Source: Comamonas fluminis
GTDB lineage: Bacteria; Pseudomonadota; Gammaproteobacteria; Burkholderiales; Burkholderiaceae_C
Direction: 5' to 3'
Assembly: GCF_019186805.1 (NCBI RefSeq)
Contig: NZ_CP066783.1
Coordinates: 1,308,501 to 1,372,500 of the forward strand
Length of the DNA: 64,000 bases
A program made the translations under genes and the position numbers. Shown piece by piece: positions 56,568 to 64,000 of the stretch; positions within the stretch are counted from its first letter, which is position 1, and each line of letters starts with the position of its first letter. Under the pieces are notes generated by a model, which saw only the letters and a list, made by a program, of their open reading frames with translations, had not been told where the DNA came from and ran no database searches.

Positions 56568-57374
56568 TCAAGCTTGTTCCGGTGCAATGCGCAGCCAGCC
56601 TTCTGGGGTCACACGCAGCACCTCGGCGCGGTGCGTGCTGGCGTCGATATGCCAGTCGCTCAGCACAATGCGCCACTGGTCCTTGCCCAAAGCGTGGTCG
56701 GCAGGCTGGTGGGTGTGGCCATGAATCAGCCAGGGCGCTTGGGCGGTCTGCATCCAGGTCGTGGTCATCTGCGCATCGGCATCCGCATAGGGGGCGCCGC
56801 TTTGCTTGCGCTGCTCGCTTTCACTGCGGGCGGACTTGCCAATCGCGCGGCGCACAGCCAGTGGCTGGGCCAGCAACTGCTGCTGCCAGGCGGCAGAGCG
56901 CGACAGAGCGCGAAACTGCTGGTACTCCACATCGCCCAGACACAGTGCATCACCGTGGCTGAGCAAAATATTCGGGCCTGCCCAGTGCAGCACGGTGGGC
57001 TCAGTCAGGCCGGTCATGCCGCTGCGGCGCAAAAATTCATTCCCCGCCAGAAAGTCGCGGTTGCCCACCATGAAGAACAGGGGGCGTTTTTGGGCGGCCT
57101 CACGCAGCAGGCCAGCGCATTCGGCTTCAAAGCTGCCCGCCTCATCCAGCGCATCGTCACCCACCCAGACTTCAAACAGATCGCCCAGCATAAAGATGGC
57201 GTCTGCCGTGCTGCGCTGCAGATAGTTGCGCCATGCCTGCACAGTCTGTGGTTCTGTGGGCTGCAGATGCAGATCGGAAATAAAGTCGATCACGCGCCAG
57301 TCCGGCGCGCCTTGCAGTTGCGCGACCTGAGGAGCAGTCGTGCGGGGATCTGAATGAACGATGGATTCAGTCAT
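56568..57374 (-). CDS. lpxH: UDP-2,3-diacylglucosamine diphosphatase
   Basis: LpxH makes lipid X from UDP-2,3-diacylglucosamine in lipid A synthesis, at the inner face of the membrane. The 268-residue protein is a calcineurin-like phosphoesterase with two metal sites: DFISDLHLQP, MLGDLFEVWVGDD, VGNRDFLAG, LLSHGDALCLGD and IHGHTHQPADH supply the ligands. I chose ATG 57374 because the 123 bases upstream in frame run through a repeat element. The gene follows ppiB, whose own 3' end carries repeat copy B; the two may be co-transcribed. Confidence 0.94.
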   Translation of the reverse strand: MTESIVHSDPRTTAPQVAQLQGAPDWRVIDFISDLHLQPTEPQTVQAWRNYLQRSTADAIFMLGDLFEVWVGDDALDEAGSFEAECAGLLREAAQKRPLFFMVGNRDFLAGNEFLRRSGMTGLTEPTVLHWAGPNILLSHGDALCLGDVEYQQFRALSRSAAWQQQLLAQPLAVRRAIGKSARSESEQRKQSGAPYADADAQMTTTWMQTAQAPWLIHGHTHQPADHALGKDQWRIVLSDWHIDASTHRAEVLRVTPEGWLRIAPEQA

Positions 57375-57416
57375 TTGAAAAAGTAAGCCGCTTCGAAAAC
57401 AATAACGGCCCCGAGC

Positions 57417-57495
57417 GAGAGACGGCAAGCAAGAGCCGCCTCGCAGCGAGGCCGTCGTCCCCCTTGGGGGGAAGCCGCAAAGCGGCTCAGGGGGC
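57417..57495. repeat. 3'-end-associated intergenic repeat, copy B
   Basis: This 79-base copy shares most of its blocks with 37376-37469 but lacks about 15 bases in the C/G-rich stem. Its terminal hairpin reads AGCCGC-AAA-GCGGCT (57473-57487), against AGGCGC-GGAA-GCGCCT in copy A; the change preserves base pairing. It lies 3 bases beyond the ppiB stop codon. Confidence 0.8.
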
Positions 57496-57498
57496 AAA

Positions 57499-58026
57499 TT
57501 ACAGGGCCACTGCCTTATCGATCACCACGGCGTCAAAAGGCACGTCGTCGTGGAAACCCTTGCGAGTGGTGCGCACCTTCTTGATGGCGTCAACAATCTC
57601 TTCGCCCTTGACCACCTTGCCGAACACGGCGTAGCCCCAGCCCTGGCCGGTAGGCGCAGTGTGGTTCAGAAAAGCGTTGTCCACGGTGTTGATGAAGAAC
57701 TGAGCCGTGGCGCTGTGAGGATCGCTGGTACGGGCCATGGCGATGGTGTACTTGTCGTTCTTCAGGCCGTTCTTGGCTTCGTTCTCGATGGGGGTGCCCG
57801 ATTCCTTTTGCTTCATGTCGGCCGTGAAGCCGCCGCCCTGGATCATGAAGTTCTTGATCACGCGGTGAAAGATCGTGCCGTTGTAGAAGCCCTGGTTCAC
57901 GTAGTTCAGGAAGTTCTCGGTGGACTTGGGTGCGTTCACAGCGTCCAGTTCCAGGGTGATCACGCCTTGGGTTGCTGTGTCAGCCACGTTGATGGTCACG
58001 TGCAGTTCGACTTGTGGGTTGCTCAT
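57499..58026 (-). CDS. ppiB: Cytoplasmic peptidyl-prolyl cis-trans isomerase (cyclophilin)
   Basis: The 175-residue cyclophilin has no signal peptide. Catalytic residues appear in [30 protein letters not shown] and [16 protein letters not shown]. It is a tandem paralog of the exported cyclophilin encoded just upstream, sharing long blocks such as [13 protein letters not shown] and [10 protein letters not shown]. One duplicate evidently gained or kept a signal peptide. Repeat copy B lies directly after its stop. Confidence 0.94.
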   Translation of the reverse strand: MSNPQVELHVTINVADTATQGVITLELDAVNAPKSTENFLNYVNQGFYNGTIFHRVIKNFMIQGGGFTADMKQKESGTPIENEAKNGLKNDKYTIAMARTSDPHSATAQFFINTVDNAFLNHTAPTGQGWGYAVFGKVVKGEEIVDAIKKVRTTRKGFHDDVPFDAVVIDKAVAL

Positions 58027-58101
58027 GTCTGTGCTTTCTTGAGGTTTGAGAGGGAGTGGGGCGCTGTCATGTTCTGCAGCGCCGCCAGGGTGGAAGAGGG
58101 T

Positions 58102-58686
58102 TTACTTGACTTCGGTCGCCGACAGAATGGTGATCGGCGTTGTGGGCACATTTTGGTGCATGCCGCGGTTGCCCGTGGCGACGACGCGGATTTTGTCCAC
58201 CACATCCATGCCGCTGATGACCTTGCCAAAGACGGCGTAGCCATAGCCATCAGGCTTGGGAGCGTTGAGCATGTCGTTGTTCACCACGTTGATGAAAAAC
58301 TGCGAAGTGGCCGAGTTGGGGTTGCCAGTGCGTGCCATGGCAATCGTGCCGCGGTCATTCTTCAGGCCGTTGTTGGCTTCCAGCGGGATGGGGGCGCGGG
58401 TGGCTTTTTCCTTCATATTGGCGTCCATGCCGCCGCCCTGAATCATGAAACCGTCCATCACGCGGTGAAACACGGTGCCGTCATAGTGCTTGTCGCGCAC
58501 GTATTGCAGAAAGTTGGCGGCGCTCTTGGGGGCCTTGGCCTCGTTCAGCTCCACCACGATCTTGCCCATGCTGGTGTTGAGTTCTACCTTGGACTGAGCC
58601 TGGGCAAAGCCGGGTGCTGCAAAAATAGTAGCTGTTAGCGCAATAGCGGAAAGGGCTTTAAGGCTGTTTCGGCGAAATTTCAGCAT
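58102..58686 (-). CDS. ppiA: Periplasmic peptidyl-prolyl cis-trans isomerase (cyclophilin)
   Basis: The 194-residue cyclophilin begins with a clear signal peptide ([31 protein letters not shown]), so the mature enzyme works in the periplasm. The catalytic [30 protein letters not shown] and [18 protein letters not shown] are intact. I chose ATG 58686; the frame continues 99 bases upstream without signal character. It is followed by ppiB 75 bases downstream and preceded by the TPR gene, all on the minus strand. Confidence 0.92.
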   Translation of the reverse strand: MLKFRRNSLKALSAIALTATIFAAPGFAQAQSKVELNTSMGKIVVELNEAKAPKSAANFLQYVRDKHYDGTVFHRVMDGFMIQGGGMDANMKEKATRAPIPLEANNGLKNDRGTIAMARTGNPNSATSQFFINVVNNDMLNAPKPDGYGYAVFGKVISGMDVVDKIRVVATGNRGMHQNVPTTPITILSATEVK

Positions 58687-58810
58687 GGTTTTATCCTGAG
58701 GTTGGAAAGCCTGGTTTCTCCATGAATCTGGAGAGGCAGACTGGGAGCTGAGGGCGCCCAGCCTCTTGTGCAAGAGGGCGGGCATAAAAAACAGATGGGC
58801 TCAAGAGGCT

Positions 58811-59353
58811 TCAGCGCGGCGCAGCTGCGGCGGCTGGCGGCTGCAGCAACTCCTTGAGCTGCTTGAGCTTGGGGTTCAAAAGCGCAGGGCGACCCCCTTT
58901 GGCCAGAGACTGCGCATAAGACTGGTAAGCCAGACGGGCGTAGATATCGCCCAGGTTTTCATGGGCCACAGCGTAGTTCGGGTTGTTGCGCACGGCGGAT
59001 TCCAGCGCAGCGCGGGCCTTGTCCAGATCACCCTGGCGGGCATAAATCACCGCCAGATTGTTATAGGGCTCGGGCAGCTCCGGATATTCCTCGGTCAACA
59101 GGCGAAAGGCAGTGATGGCTTCTTCCGTCTTGTTGTCATTGGTCAGTGCAATGGCGCGCAAAAAGCGCATCTGAGGGTCACGGGCGTTCTTGGCCAGATA
59201 TTCGTCAGCTTTTTGCAGGGCCTGAGGTGCTTTGCCAGTTTTGAGCAACTGGGCAACATCTGTGTAATCGTCAGCGTAGGCGCTAGTGGCGGCCAGCATG
59301 ACAGCAACCGCTGCCACACGTGCTGCCGAACCAAACAAGTTGCGTACAGGCAT
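58811..59353 (-). CDS. Exported TPR-repeat protein
   Basis: This 180-residue protein has a signal peptide (VAAVAVMLAATSAYADDY) and three to four tetratricopeptide units (for example ELPEPYNNLAVIYARQGDLDKARAALESAVRNNPNYAVAHENLGDIYARLA). Such repeats form a scaffold for protein contacts in the periplasm. A Pro/Ala-rich tail follows. I chose ATG 59353. It lies upstream of ppiA on the same strand and may assist folding or envelope assembly, but that is inference. The divergent neighbour is cysS. Confidence 0.85.
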   Translation of the reverse strand: MPVRNLFGSAARVAAVAVMLAATSAYADDYTDVAQLLKTGKAPQALQKADEYLAKNARDPQMRFLRAIALTNDNKTEEAITAFRLLTEEYPELPEPYNNLAVIYARQGDLDKARAALESAVRNNPNYAVAHENLGDIYARLAYQSYAQSLAKGGRPALLNPKLKQLKELLQPPAAAAAPR

Positions 59354-59573
59354 GTAGGTGCTTTCTATGTGCCGCAAGAGAGCTCTGCGACGCGGGCTTA
59401 TACTGGCGGGAATTGTAGCTGAGGGGTGTGCGGAGCTTGGGCGTCATCAGGGACTGTGAGGTGTCCGGGTGCTTGCGTGCATTATTTCAGCCTCAGGGTA
59501 TGGCAGATCCGGGCTATGCAAAGCAGCAGGCCGGAGCGGCTGGTGGCCACCCTCTCTCCCTAATTCAAGATTC

Positions 59574-60959
59574 ATGAGTTTGCGCATCTACAACACGCTG
59601 TCGCGTGCATTGGAATCGTTTTCGCCCATCGAACCGGATCATGTGCGCATGTATGTGTGCGGCATGACGGTGTATGACCTGTGCCATCTGGGGCATGCCC
59701 GGTCCATGGTCGCATTTGACGTCGTGCAGCGCTGGCTGCGCGCCAGTGGCCTGCGTGTGACCTATGTGCGCAATATCACCGACATTGACGACAAGATCAT
59801 CAAGCGCGCGGTGGAAAACGGCGAAACCATTCGCAGCCTGACCGATCGCATGATTGATGCGCTGCACCAGGATGCCGATGCGCTGGGCATCGAGCGCCCG
59901 ACCATGGAGCCACGCGCCACCGAATATGTGCCGCAGATGCTGTCCATGATCGGCGCGCTGCAGACCAAGGGGCTGGCCTATCAGGCTGGTAATGGCGATG
60001 TGAACTATGCCGTGCGCAAGTTCCCCGGCTACGGCAAGTTGTCCGGCAAGTCGCTGGACGAACTCAATGCTGGCGAGCGCGTGGCAGTGGCCGATGGCAA
60101 GCATGACCCGCTGGACTTTGTGCTATGGAAGTCTGCCAAGGCCGAAGAGCCTGCCGATGTGAAATGGCAAAGCCCGTTTGGCGAAGGCCGCCCCGGCTGG
60201 CATATCGAATGCTCGGCCATGGGTTGCGAGCTGCTGGGCGAGAGCTTTGATATTCATGGCGGTGGCGCAGACCTGCAGTTTCCCCACCACGAAAACGAAA
60301 TCGCCCAGAGCGAAGGTGCGACAGGCAAGACCTTTGCCCGCACCTGGATGCACAACGGCTTCATCAACGTGGACAACGAAAAGATGTCCAAGTCGCTGGG
60401 CAACTTCTTCACGATTCGCGATGTGCTCAAGGAATACGACGCCGAAACCGTGCGTTTCTTCGTCGTGCGCAGCCACTACCGCAGCCCGCTGAACTATTCC
60501 AATGTGCACCTGGACGACGCCCGCAGCGCGCTCAAACGCCTGTACACCGCGCTGAGTCTGGTGGCGGCTGATGAAGTTCAGATCGACTGGAGCAATCCTC
60601 ATGCAGCCCGTTTCAAGGCGGCTATGGATGAAGACTTTGGCACGCCCGAGGCGGTGGCTGTGCTGTTTGAGCTGGCCGCCGAGGTCAACCGCAACAAGTC
60701 TTCTGAGACTGCAGGCCTGCTGAAGGCGCTGGGCGCTTGCCTGGGTCTGCTGCAGGACGAGCCGCAGAAGTTTCTGCAGGCTGGCACTGCTGGTGTGGAC
60801 GCTGTGGCCATCGAGGCGCAGATTGCCGCCCGCGCTGCTGCCAAGGCCGAGAAAAACTGGGCCGAAGCGGACCGCATTCGCAAGGTGCTGCTGGAGCAGG
60901 GCATTGTGCTCAAGGATTCGCCCACGGGGACGACCTGGGAAGCGGCGGCCAAAGGTTGA
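59574..60959 (+). CDS. cysS: Cysteinyl-tRNA synthetase
   Basis: CysS charges tRNA-Cys. The 461-residue enzyme is the standard length, with the HIGH-type motif in [14 protein letters not shown], the KMSKS loop as EKMSKSLGN, and the zinc ligands in [14 protein letters not shown] and [11 protein letters not shown] chose ATG 59574 because conserved sequence starts at [11 protein letters not shown]; the longer frame from 59469 is not conserved. It begins a conserved Comamonadaceae order cysS, alkA-like glycosylase, accA, tilS. Confidence 0.96.
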   Translation: MSLRIYNTLSRALESFSPIEPDHVRMYVCGMTVYDLCHLGHARSMVAFDVVQRWLRASGLRVTYVRNITDIDDKIIKRAVENGETIRSLTDRMIDALHQDADALGIERPTMEPRATEYVPQMLSMIGALQTKGLAYQAGNGDVNYAVRKFPGYGKLSGKSLDELNAGERVAVADGKHDPLDFVLWKSAKAEEPADVKWQSPFGEGRPGWHIECSAMGCELLGESFDIHGGGADLQFPHHENEIAQSEGATGKTFARTWMHNGFINVDNEKMSKSLGNFFTIRDVLKEYDAETVRFFVVRSHYRSPLNYSNVHLDDARSALKRLYTALSLVAADEVQIDWSNPHAARFKAAMDEDFGTPEAVAVLFELAAEVNRNKSSETAGLLKALGACLGLLQDEPQKFLQAGTAGVDAVAIEAQIAARAAAKAEKNWAEADRIRKVLLEQGIVLKDSPTGTTWEAAAKG

Positions 60960-61008
60960 CCCTCATGCATAGCCCTGTGAACTGCCTGTGCGGTGTTGGG
61001 AGTCGTGC

Positions 61009-61860
61009 ATGAGCGCGGTCAAGCACCTGGACACCATGGAGTATGAGCAGCTGCCGCTGGTGGCTGACCTGCCCGTGCTCGTCGGCCCCAAGGCACCTTT
61101 GCCTGTGGCGCCGATGGGCGTTGCCGCGCATGCAGAAGGCTCCGCAGAGGCGCCCAAGGCCGCAGCTGCGGCTAAAGCGGCACCTGCTGCAAAACCTGCA
61201 GCACCCAAGGTAGTGCTGGCGCTGCCTGATGGCGTTCCAGACTACTGGGCTGAAGCTTGCCGCCAGCTCATGCGCCGTGATCGCGTGCTCAAGCGCTTGA
61301 TTCCGGCACTCAGTGCCCAGGCCATGCTGCCGCGCGCGCAGTGCCGTGACGAAGCCTTTGCCACACTGGCCCGCTCCATCGTGGGACAGCAGATTGCCGC
61401 CAAGTCTGCCAAGACGCTGTGGAACAAGTTTGCCAAGCTGCCTGCAGAAATGACGCCTGAGCTGGTGCTCAAGCTCAAGGTGGACGATATGCGTGCGGCA
61501 GGTCTGTCGGCACGCAAGGTGGACTATCTGGTGGATCTGGCGCTGCACTTCACTGAAAACCGGCTGCGCATGGATGAGTGGGCTGGCATGAGTGATGAGG
61601 CCATCGTTGCCGAACTCATGGCCATTCGTGGCCTCAGCCGCTGGACGGCAGAAAACTTTCTGATTTACTACCTGGCGCGGCCCAATGTGCTGCCGCTGGA
61701 TGATGCTGGTTTGATACAGGGCATCTCTCTCAATTATTTTTCGGGTGATCCTGTCAGTCGCAGCGATGCCCGTGAGGTTGCCGAGGCTTGGAAACCGTGG
61801 TGTACGGTTGCAACTTGGTATATTTGGCGCTCGCTCGAGGCGCAGCCTGTGGCTGGATGA
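61009..61860 (+). CDS. DNA-3-methyladenine glycosylase, AlkA/HhH-GPD family
   Basis: This base-excision repair enzyme removes alkylated bases. The 283-residue protein has an Ala/Lys/Pro-rich N-terminal extension (about residues 45-73) not seen in E. coli AlkA, then the helix-hairpin-helix GPD fold: ARSIVGQQIAAKSA, MAIRGLSRWTAENFLIYYLARPNVLPLDDAG. The catalytic Asp lies in the last motif. It starts at ATG 61009 with GGGAG upstream and is 49 bases from cysS, with accA 57 bases downstream, so the four genes probably share a transcript. Confidence 0.9.
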   Translation: MSAVKHLDTMEYEQLPLVADLPVLVGPKAPLPVAPMGVAAHAEGSAEAPKAAAAAKAAPAAKPAAPKVVLALPDGVPDYWAEACRQLMRRDRVLKRLIPALSAQAMLPRAQCRDEAFATLARSIVGQQIAAKSAKTLWNKFAKLPAEMTPELVLKLKVDDMRAAGLSARKVDYLVDLALHFTENRLRMDEWAGMSDEAIVAELMAIRGLSRWTAENFLIYYLARPNVLPLDDAGLIQGISLNYFSGDPVSRSDAREVAEAWKPWCTVATWYIWRSLEAQPVAG

Positions 61861-61917
61861 CATCTGTCCACTGGCCGATTGCAAGCGTTGCAACAGGCTG
61901 GCACAAGGAGAAATACG

Positions 61918-62895
61918 TTGGCGAAAAAGAACTTTCTGGATTTTGAGCAGCCCATCGCTGAACTGGAATCCAAAATCGAAGAACTGCGTTATGTGCAAAC
62001 CGAAAGCGCAGTCGATATCTCTGAAGAAATTGATCAGCTCAGCAAGAAAAGCCTGCAGCTGACCAAGGATATCTATAGCGACCTGACCCCCTGGCAGATC
62101 ACCAAGATTGCTCGTCACATCGAGCGTCCCTATACGCTGGACTATGTGCGCGAATGCTTTACCGACTTTGTCGAAATGCATGGCGACCGCCACTTTGCCG
62201 ATGACCAGTCCATCGTGGGCGGTCTGGCGCGCTTCAATGGCCAGCCCTGCATGATCATTGGTCACCAGAAGGGCCGTGACACCAAGGAGCGCACGCTGCG
62301 CAATTTCGGCATGACCCGCCCCGAAGGCTATCGCAAGGCTCTGCGCCTGATGAAGACGGCCGAGAAGTTCAAGCTGCCCGTGTTCACCTTTGTGGATACA
62401 CCCGGCGCGTTTCCTGGCATTGATGCCGAAGAGCGTGGTCAGTCCGAAGCCATTGGCCGCAACATCTTCGAGATGGCGCAGCTGCAAACCCCCATCATCA
62501 CCACCATCATTGGTGAGGGTGGCTCGGGTGGCGCGCTGGCGATTGCCGTGGCCGACCAGGTGCTGATGCTGCAGTACTCCGTGTACTCCGTGATCAGCCC
62601 CGAAGGCTGCGCTTCCATTCTGTGGAAGACCGGAGAGAAGGCGCAGGAAGCGGCCGATGCCATGGGCATCACTGCCCACCGTCTGAAGGCTCTGGGTCTG
62701 GTGGACAAGATCGTCAGCGAGCCCGTGGGCGGCGCGCACCGCGACCCCAAGCAGATGGGCGCTTTCCTCAAGCGTGCTCTGGGCGATGCCATGCGTCAGC
62801 TGTCGGACCTCAAGCCCAAGGAGCTGCAGGATCGCCGCTACGAGCGCATTCAAAGCTACGGCAAGTTTGCCGATACCAAGGCGGACAACCGCTGA
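61918..62895 (+). CDS. accA: Acetyl-CoA carboxylase carboxyltransferase subunit alpha
   Basis: AccA with AccD transfers carboxyl from biotin to acetyl-CoA, the first step of fatty acid synthesis. The 325-residue chain has the crotonase-like fold: [98 protein letters not shown]. The best start is the TTG at 61918, preceded by AAGGAG seven bases upstream, giving [13 protein letters not shown]; the earlier in-frame codon at 61879 has no ribosome site. TTG starts are rare and often mark translational control. Confidence 0.95.
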   Translation: MAKKNFLDFEQPIAELESKIEELRYVQTESAVDISEEIDQLSKKSLQLTKDIYSDLTPWQITKIARHIERPYTLDYVRECFTDFVEMHGDRHFADDQSIVGGLARFNGQPCMIIGHQKGRDTKERTLRNFGMTRPEGYRKALRLMKTAEKFKLPVFTFVDTPGAFPGIDAEERGQSEAIGRNIFEMAQLQTPIITTIIGEGGSGGALAIAVADQVLMLQYSVYSVISPEGCASILWKTGEKAQEAADAMGITAHRLKALGLVDKIVSEPVGGAHRDPKQMGAFLKRALGDAMRQLSDLKPKELQDRRYERIQSYGKFADTKADNR

Positions 62896-62921
62896 TCGCC
62901 GAGGCTCGGCCTCATGCGCAC

Positions 62922-62950
62922 AATGGCTCCCAAGGGAGCCATTTGCTTTT
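62922..62950 (+). terminator. Intrinsic terminator after accA
   Basis: AATGGCTCC pairs with GGAGCCATT around a short CAAG loop, followed by a T-rich segment. Transcription into tilS may therefore start from a separate promoter or by read-through. Confidence 0.65.
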
Positions 62951-63040
62951 GTGCCATAGAAATTCAATGAAATATGCCTCAAGCCATTACTGATAAAGCG
63001 GTATCAGCTATCAAAATGATTGTGATGGAGCTTGTTTCTC

Positions 63041-64000
63041 ATGCTACTCAAGCCTGAGGTGGGGGGGGCTGATCGTGAAATGCACCCCGTCGATCAGGCT
63101 GTAAAGGCATTTCAGCCGGAACTGCCCCTGGCTGTCGCATTCAGTGGCGGTGCGGATTCATCGGCGCTGCTGCTGGCCTGTCATGCGCGCTGGCCCGGGC
63201 AGGTGAGGGCGATTCACGTGCACCACGGCCTGCAGGCGGCGGCTGACGGTTTTCAGCTGCATTGCGAAGCTGTATGTGCGGCGCATGGCATTCCCCTCAA
63301 AGTCTGCAAGATTGATGCGCGCAAGCAGCCAGGCCAAAGCCCGGAAGATGCAGCGCGGCAAGGGCGCTATCAGGCACTGATCGAGGCTGCAGAGCAGGAT
63401 TGGCTGGATGAGGGCAGGCTGGCGCTGCAGCCCGTTCGTTCCATGGCGCTGGCCCAGCATGCCGATGACCAGGTTGAGACATTGCTGTTGGCGCTTTCCC
63501 GTGGCGCGGGAGTTGCAGGCTTGGCTGCCATGCCTGCCCACTGGCAAAGAGCAGGGCTGCAATGGTTCAGGCCTTTGCTGGAAGTGCCAGGCCAGGCCTT
63601 GAGGGATTGGTTGCAGCAGCGCAATATGACCTGGGTGGAAGACCCGACCAATACCGATCAAGGCTATACGCGCAACCGCATTCGCGCCCAGCTGCTACCG
63701 GTGCTGGAGCAGATATTTCCGCAATTTCGCAGCACCTTTGCCCGCAGCAGTGCGCACTGCGCGCAAGCCGCTGATTTGCTGCAAGAGCTTGCGGCATCGG
63801 ATTTGCAGGCGGTGGGCAGCCCGCCGCGTATCCGTGATCTGCAGGCTTTGTCGCACCAGCGTCTGGCCAATGTTTTGCGTCACTGGCTGCGCAGTGAATA
63901 CGGCACCACGCCTAGCGCAGCGCAGCTGACGCAGCTGGTTCAGCAGGTGTATGCATGCACTACGCGAGGGCACCGTATCCATATCAAGGTGGGTCGAGGC
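63041..64000 (+). CDS. tilS: tRNA(Ile)-lysidine synthetase TilS, 5' part
   Basis: TilS converts the CAU anticodon cytidine of tRNA-Ile2 to lysidine. The frame is open from ATG 63041 to the window edge (320 codons), with the PP-loop AFSGGADSSALLL (residues 33-45), AIHVHHGLQ, AQHADDQVETLLLALSRGAGVAGL, and EDPTNTD followed by the conserved R.RIR-like arginines (YTRNRIRAQLLP). GGAG precedes the start by ten bases. A run of eight G (63061-63068) lies early in the gene, and a second in-frame ATG is at 63080 after it. The conserved part begins downstream of both. The 3' end lies outside the window. Confidence 0.93.
   Translation, partial: MLLKPEVGGADREMHPVDQAVKAFQPELPLAVAFSGGADSSALLLACHARWPGQVRAIHVHHGLQAAADGFQLHCEAVCAAHGIPLKVCKIDARKQPGQSPEDAARQGRYQALIEAAEQDWLDEGRLALQPVRSMALAQHADDQVETLLLALSRGAGVAGLAAMPAHWQRAGLQWFRPLLEVPGQALRDWLQQRNMTWVEDPTNTDQGYTRNRIRAQLLPVLEQIFPQFRSTFARSSAHCAQAADLLQELAASDLQAVGSPPRIRDLQALSHQRLANVLRHWLRSEYGTTPSAAQLTQLVQQVYACTTRGHRIHIKVGRG

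Noticed and set aside
60910..62982. 690-codon ORF opposite alkA and accA
   Set aside because: It spans three well-defined plus-strand genes and their gaps and has no protein family character.

Overview
This window looks like core chromosome of a Burkholderiales bacterium of the family Comamonadaceae, most likely Comamonas or a close relative. The signs are high GC content, the gene orders dapA-bamC, dnaG-rpoD and cysS-alkA-accA-tilS, an RpoD with a long Ala/Lys-rich N-terminus, a Bug-family solute-binding protein, and short intergenic repeats of the kind scattered through this family. The genus is inferred from protein character and gene order; no database was searched. I saw no rRNA, tRNA or CRISPR array.

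Layout. 0-11 kb: the end of a cupin-domain hydroxylase gene, a small Ala/Pro-rich lipoprotein, bamC and dapA, two tandem paralogous WG-repeat-like proteins of unknown function, a methyltransferase, an IS110-family element with a structured upstream RNA candidate, then an SDR enzyme, a 43-residue membrane protein and an MFS transporter. 11-17 kb: parE, a lytic transglycosylase and parC on the plus strand. 17-23 kb: a MocR-type regulator with a palindromic candidate operator, a small membrane protein, pdxY, ridA and comEC. 23-26 kb: an ATP-grasp/alpha-E pair predicted to act as a peptide-ligase-like system. 25.6-30 kb: peroxide and metal handling (bfr, ahpC, ahpF, an NRAMP-like transporter). 30.4-37.3 kb: a complete heme-uptake operon behind a Fur-box promoter, with an uncharacterised 124-residue protein as its second gene. 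37.4-43.4 kb: ppsR and ppsA divergently arranged, then a two-subunit sodium/solute symporter; together these fit gluconeogenic growth on organic acids. 43.6-47.3 kb: small genes, panE, and a Bug-family binding protein cut short by an in-frame TGA. 47.4-52.4 kb: rpoD and dnaG on the minus strand, each with a structured leader. 53-56.4 kb: an unrecognised lipoprotein and an acyl-CoA ligase. 56.5-64 kb: lpxH, two tandem cyclophilins, a TPR protein, cysS, alkA, accA and the 5' part of tilS.

The most interesting points are: the structured RNA candidate upstream of the IS110 transposase; the promoter-hairpin-terminator leader before dnaG; a two-copy, 3'-end-associated intergenic repeat with a compensatory base change in its hairpin; the uncharacterised 124-residue protein of the heme operon; the WG-repeat paralog pair; the MocR operator; and the nonsense-interrupted Bug gene, whose reading frame continues exactly to panE.
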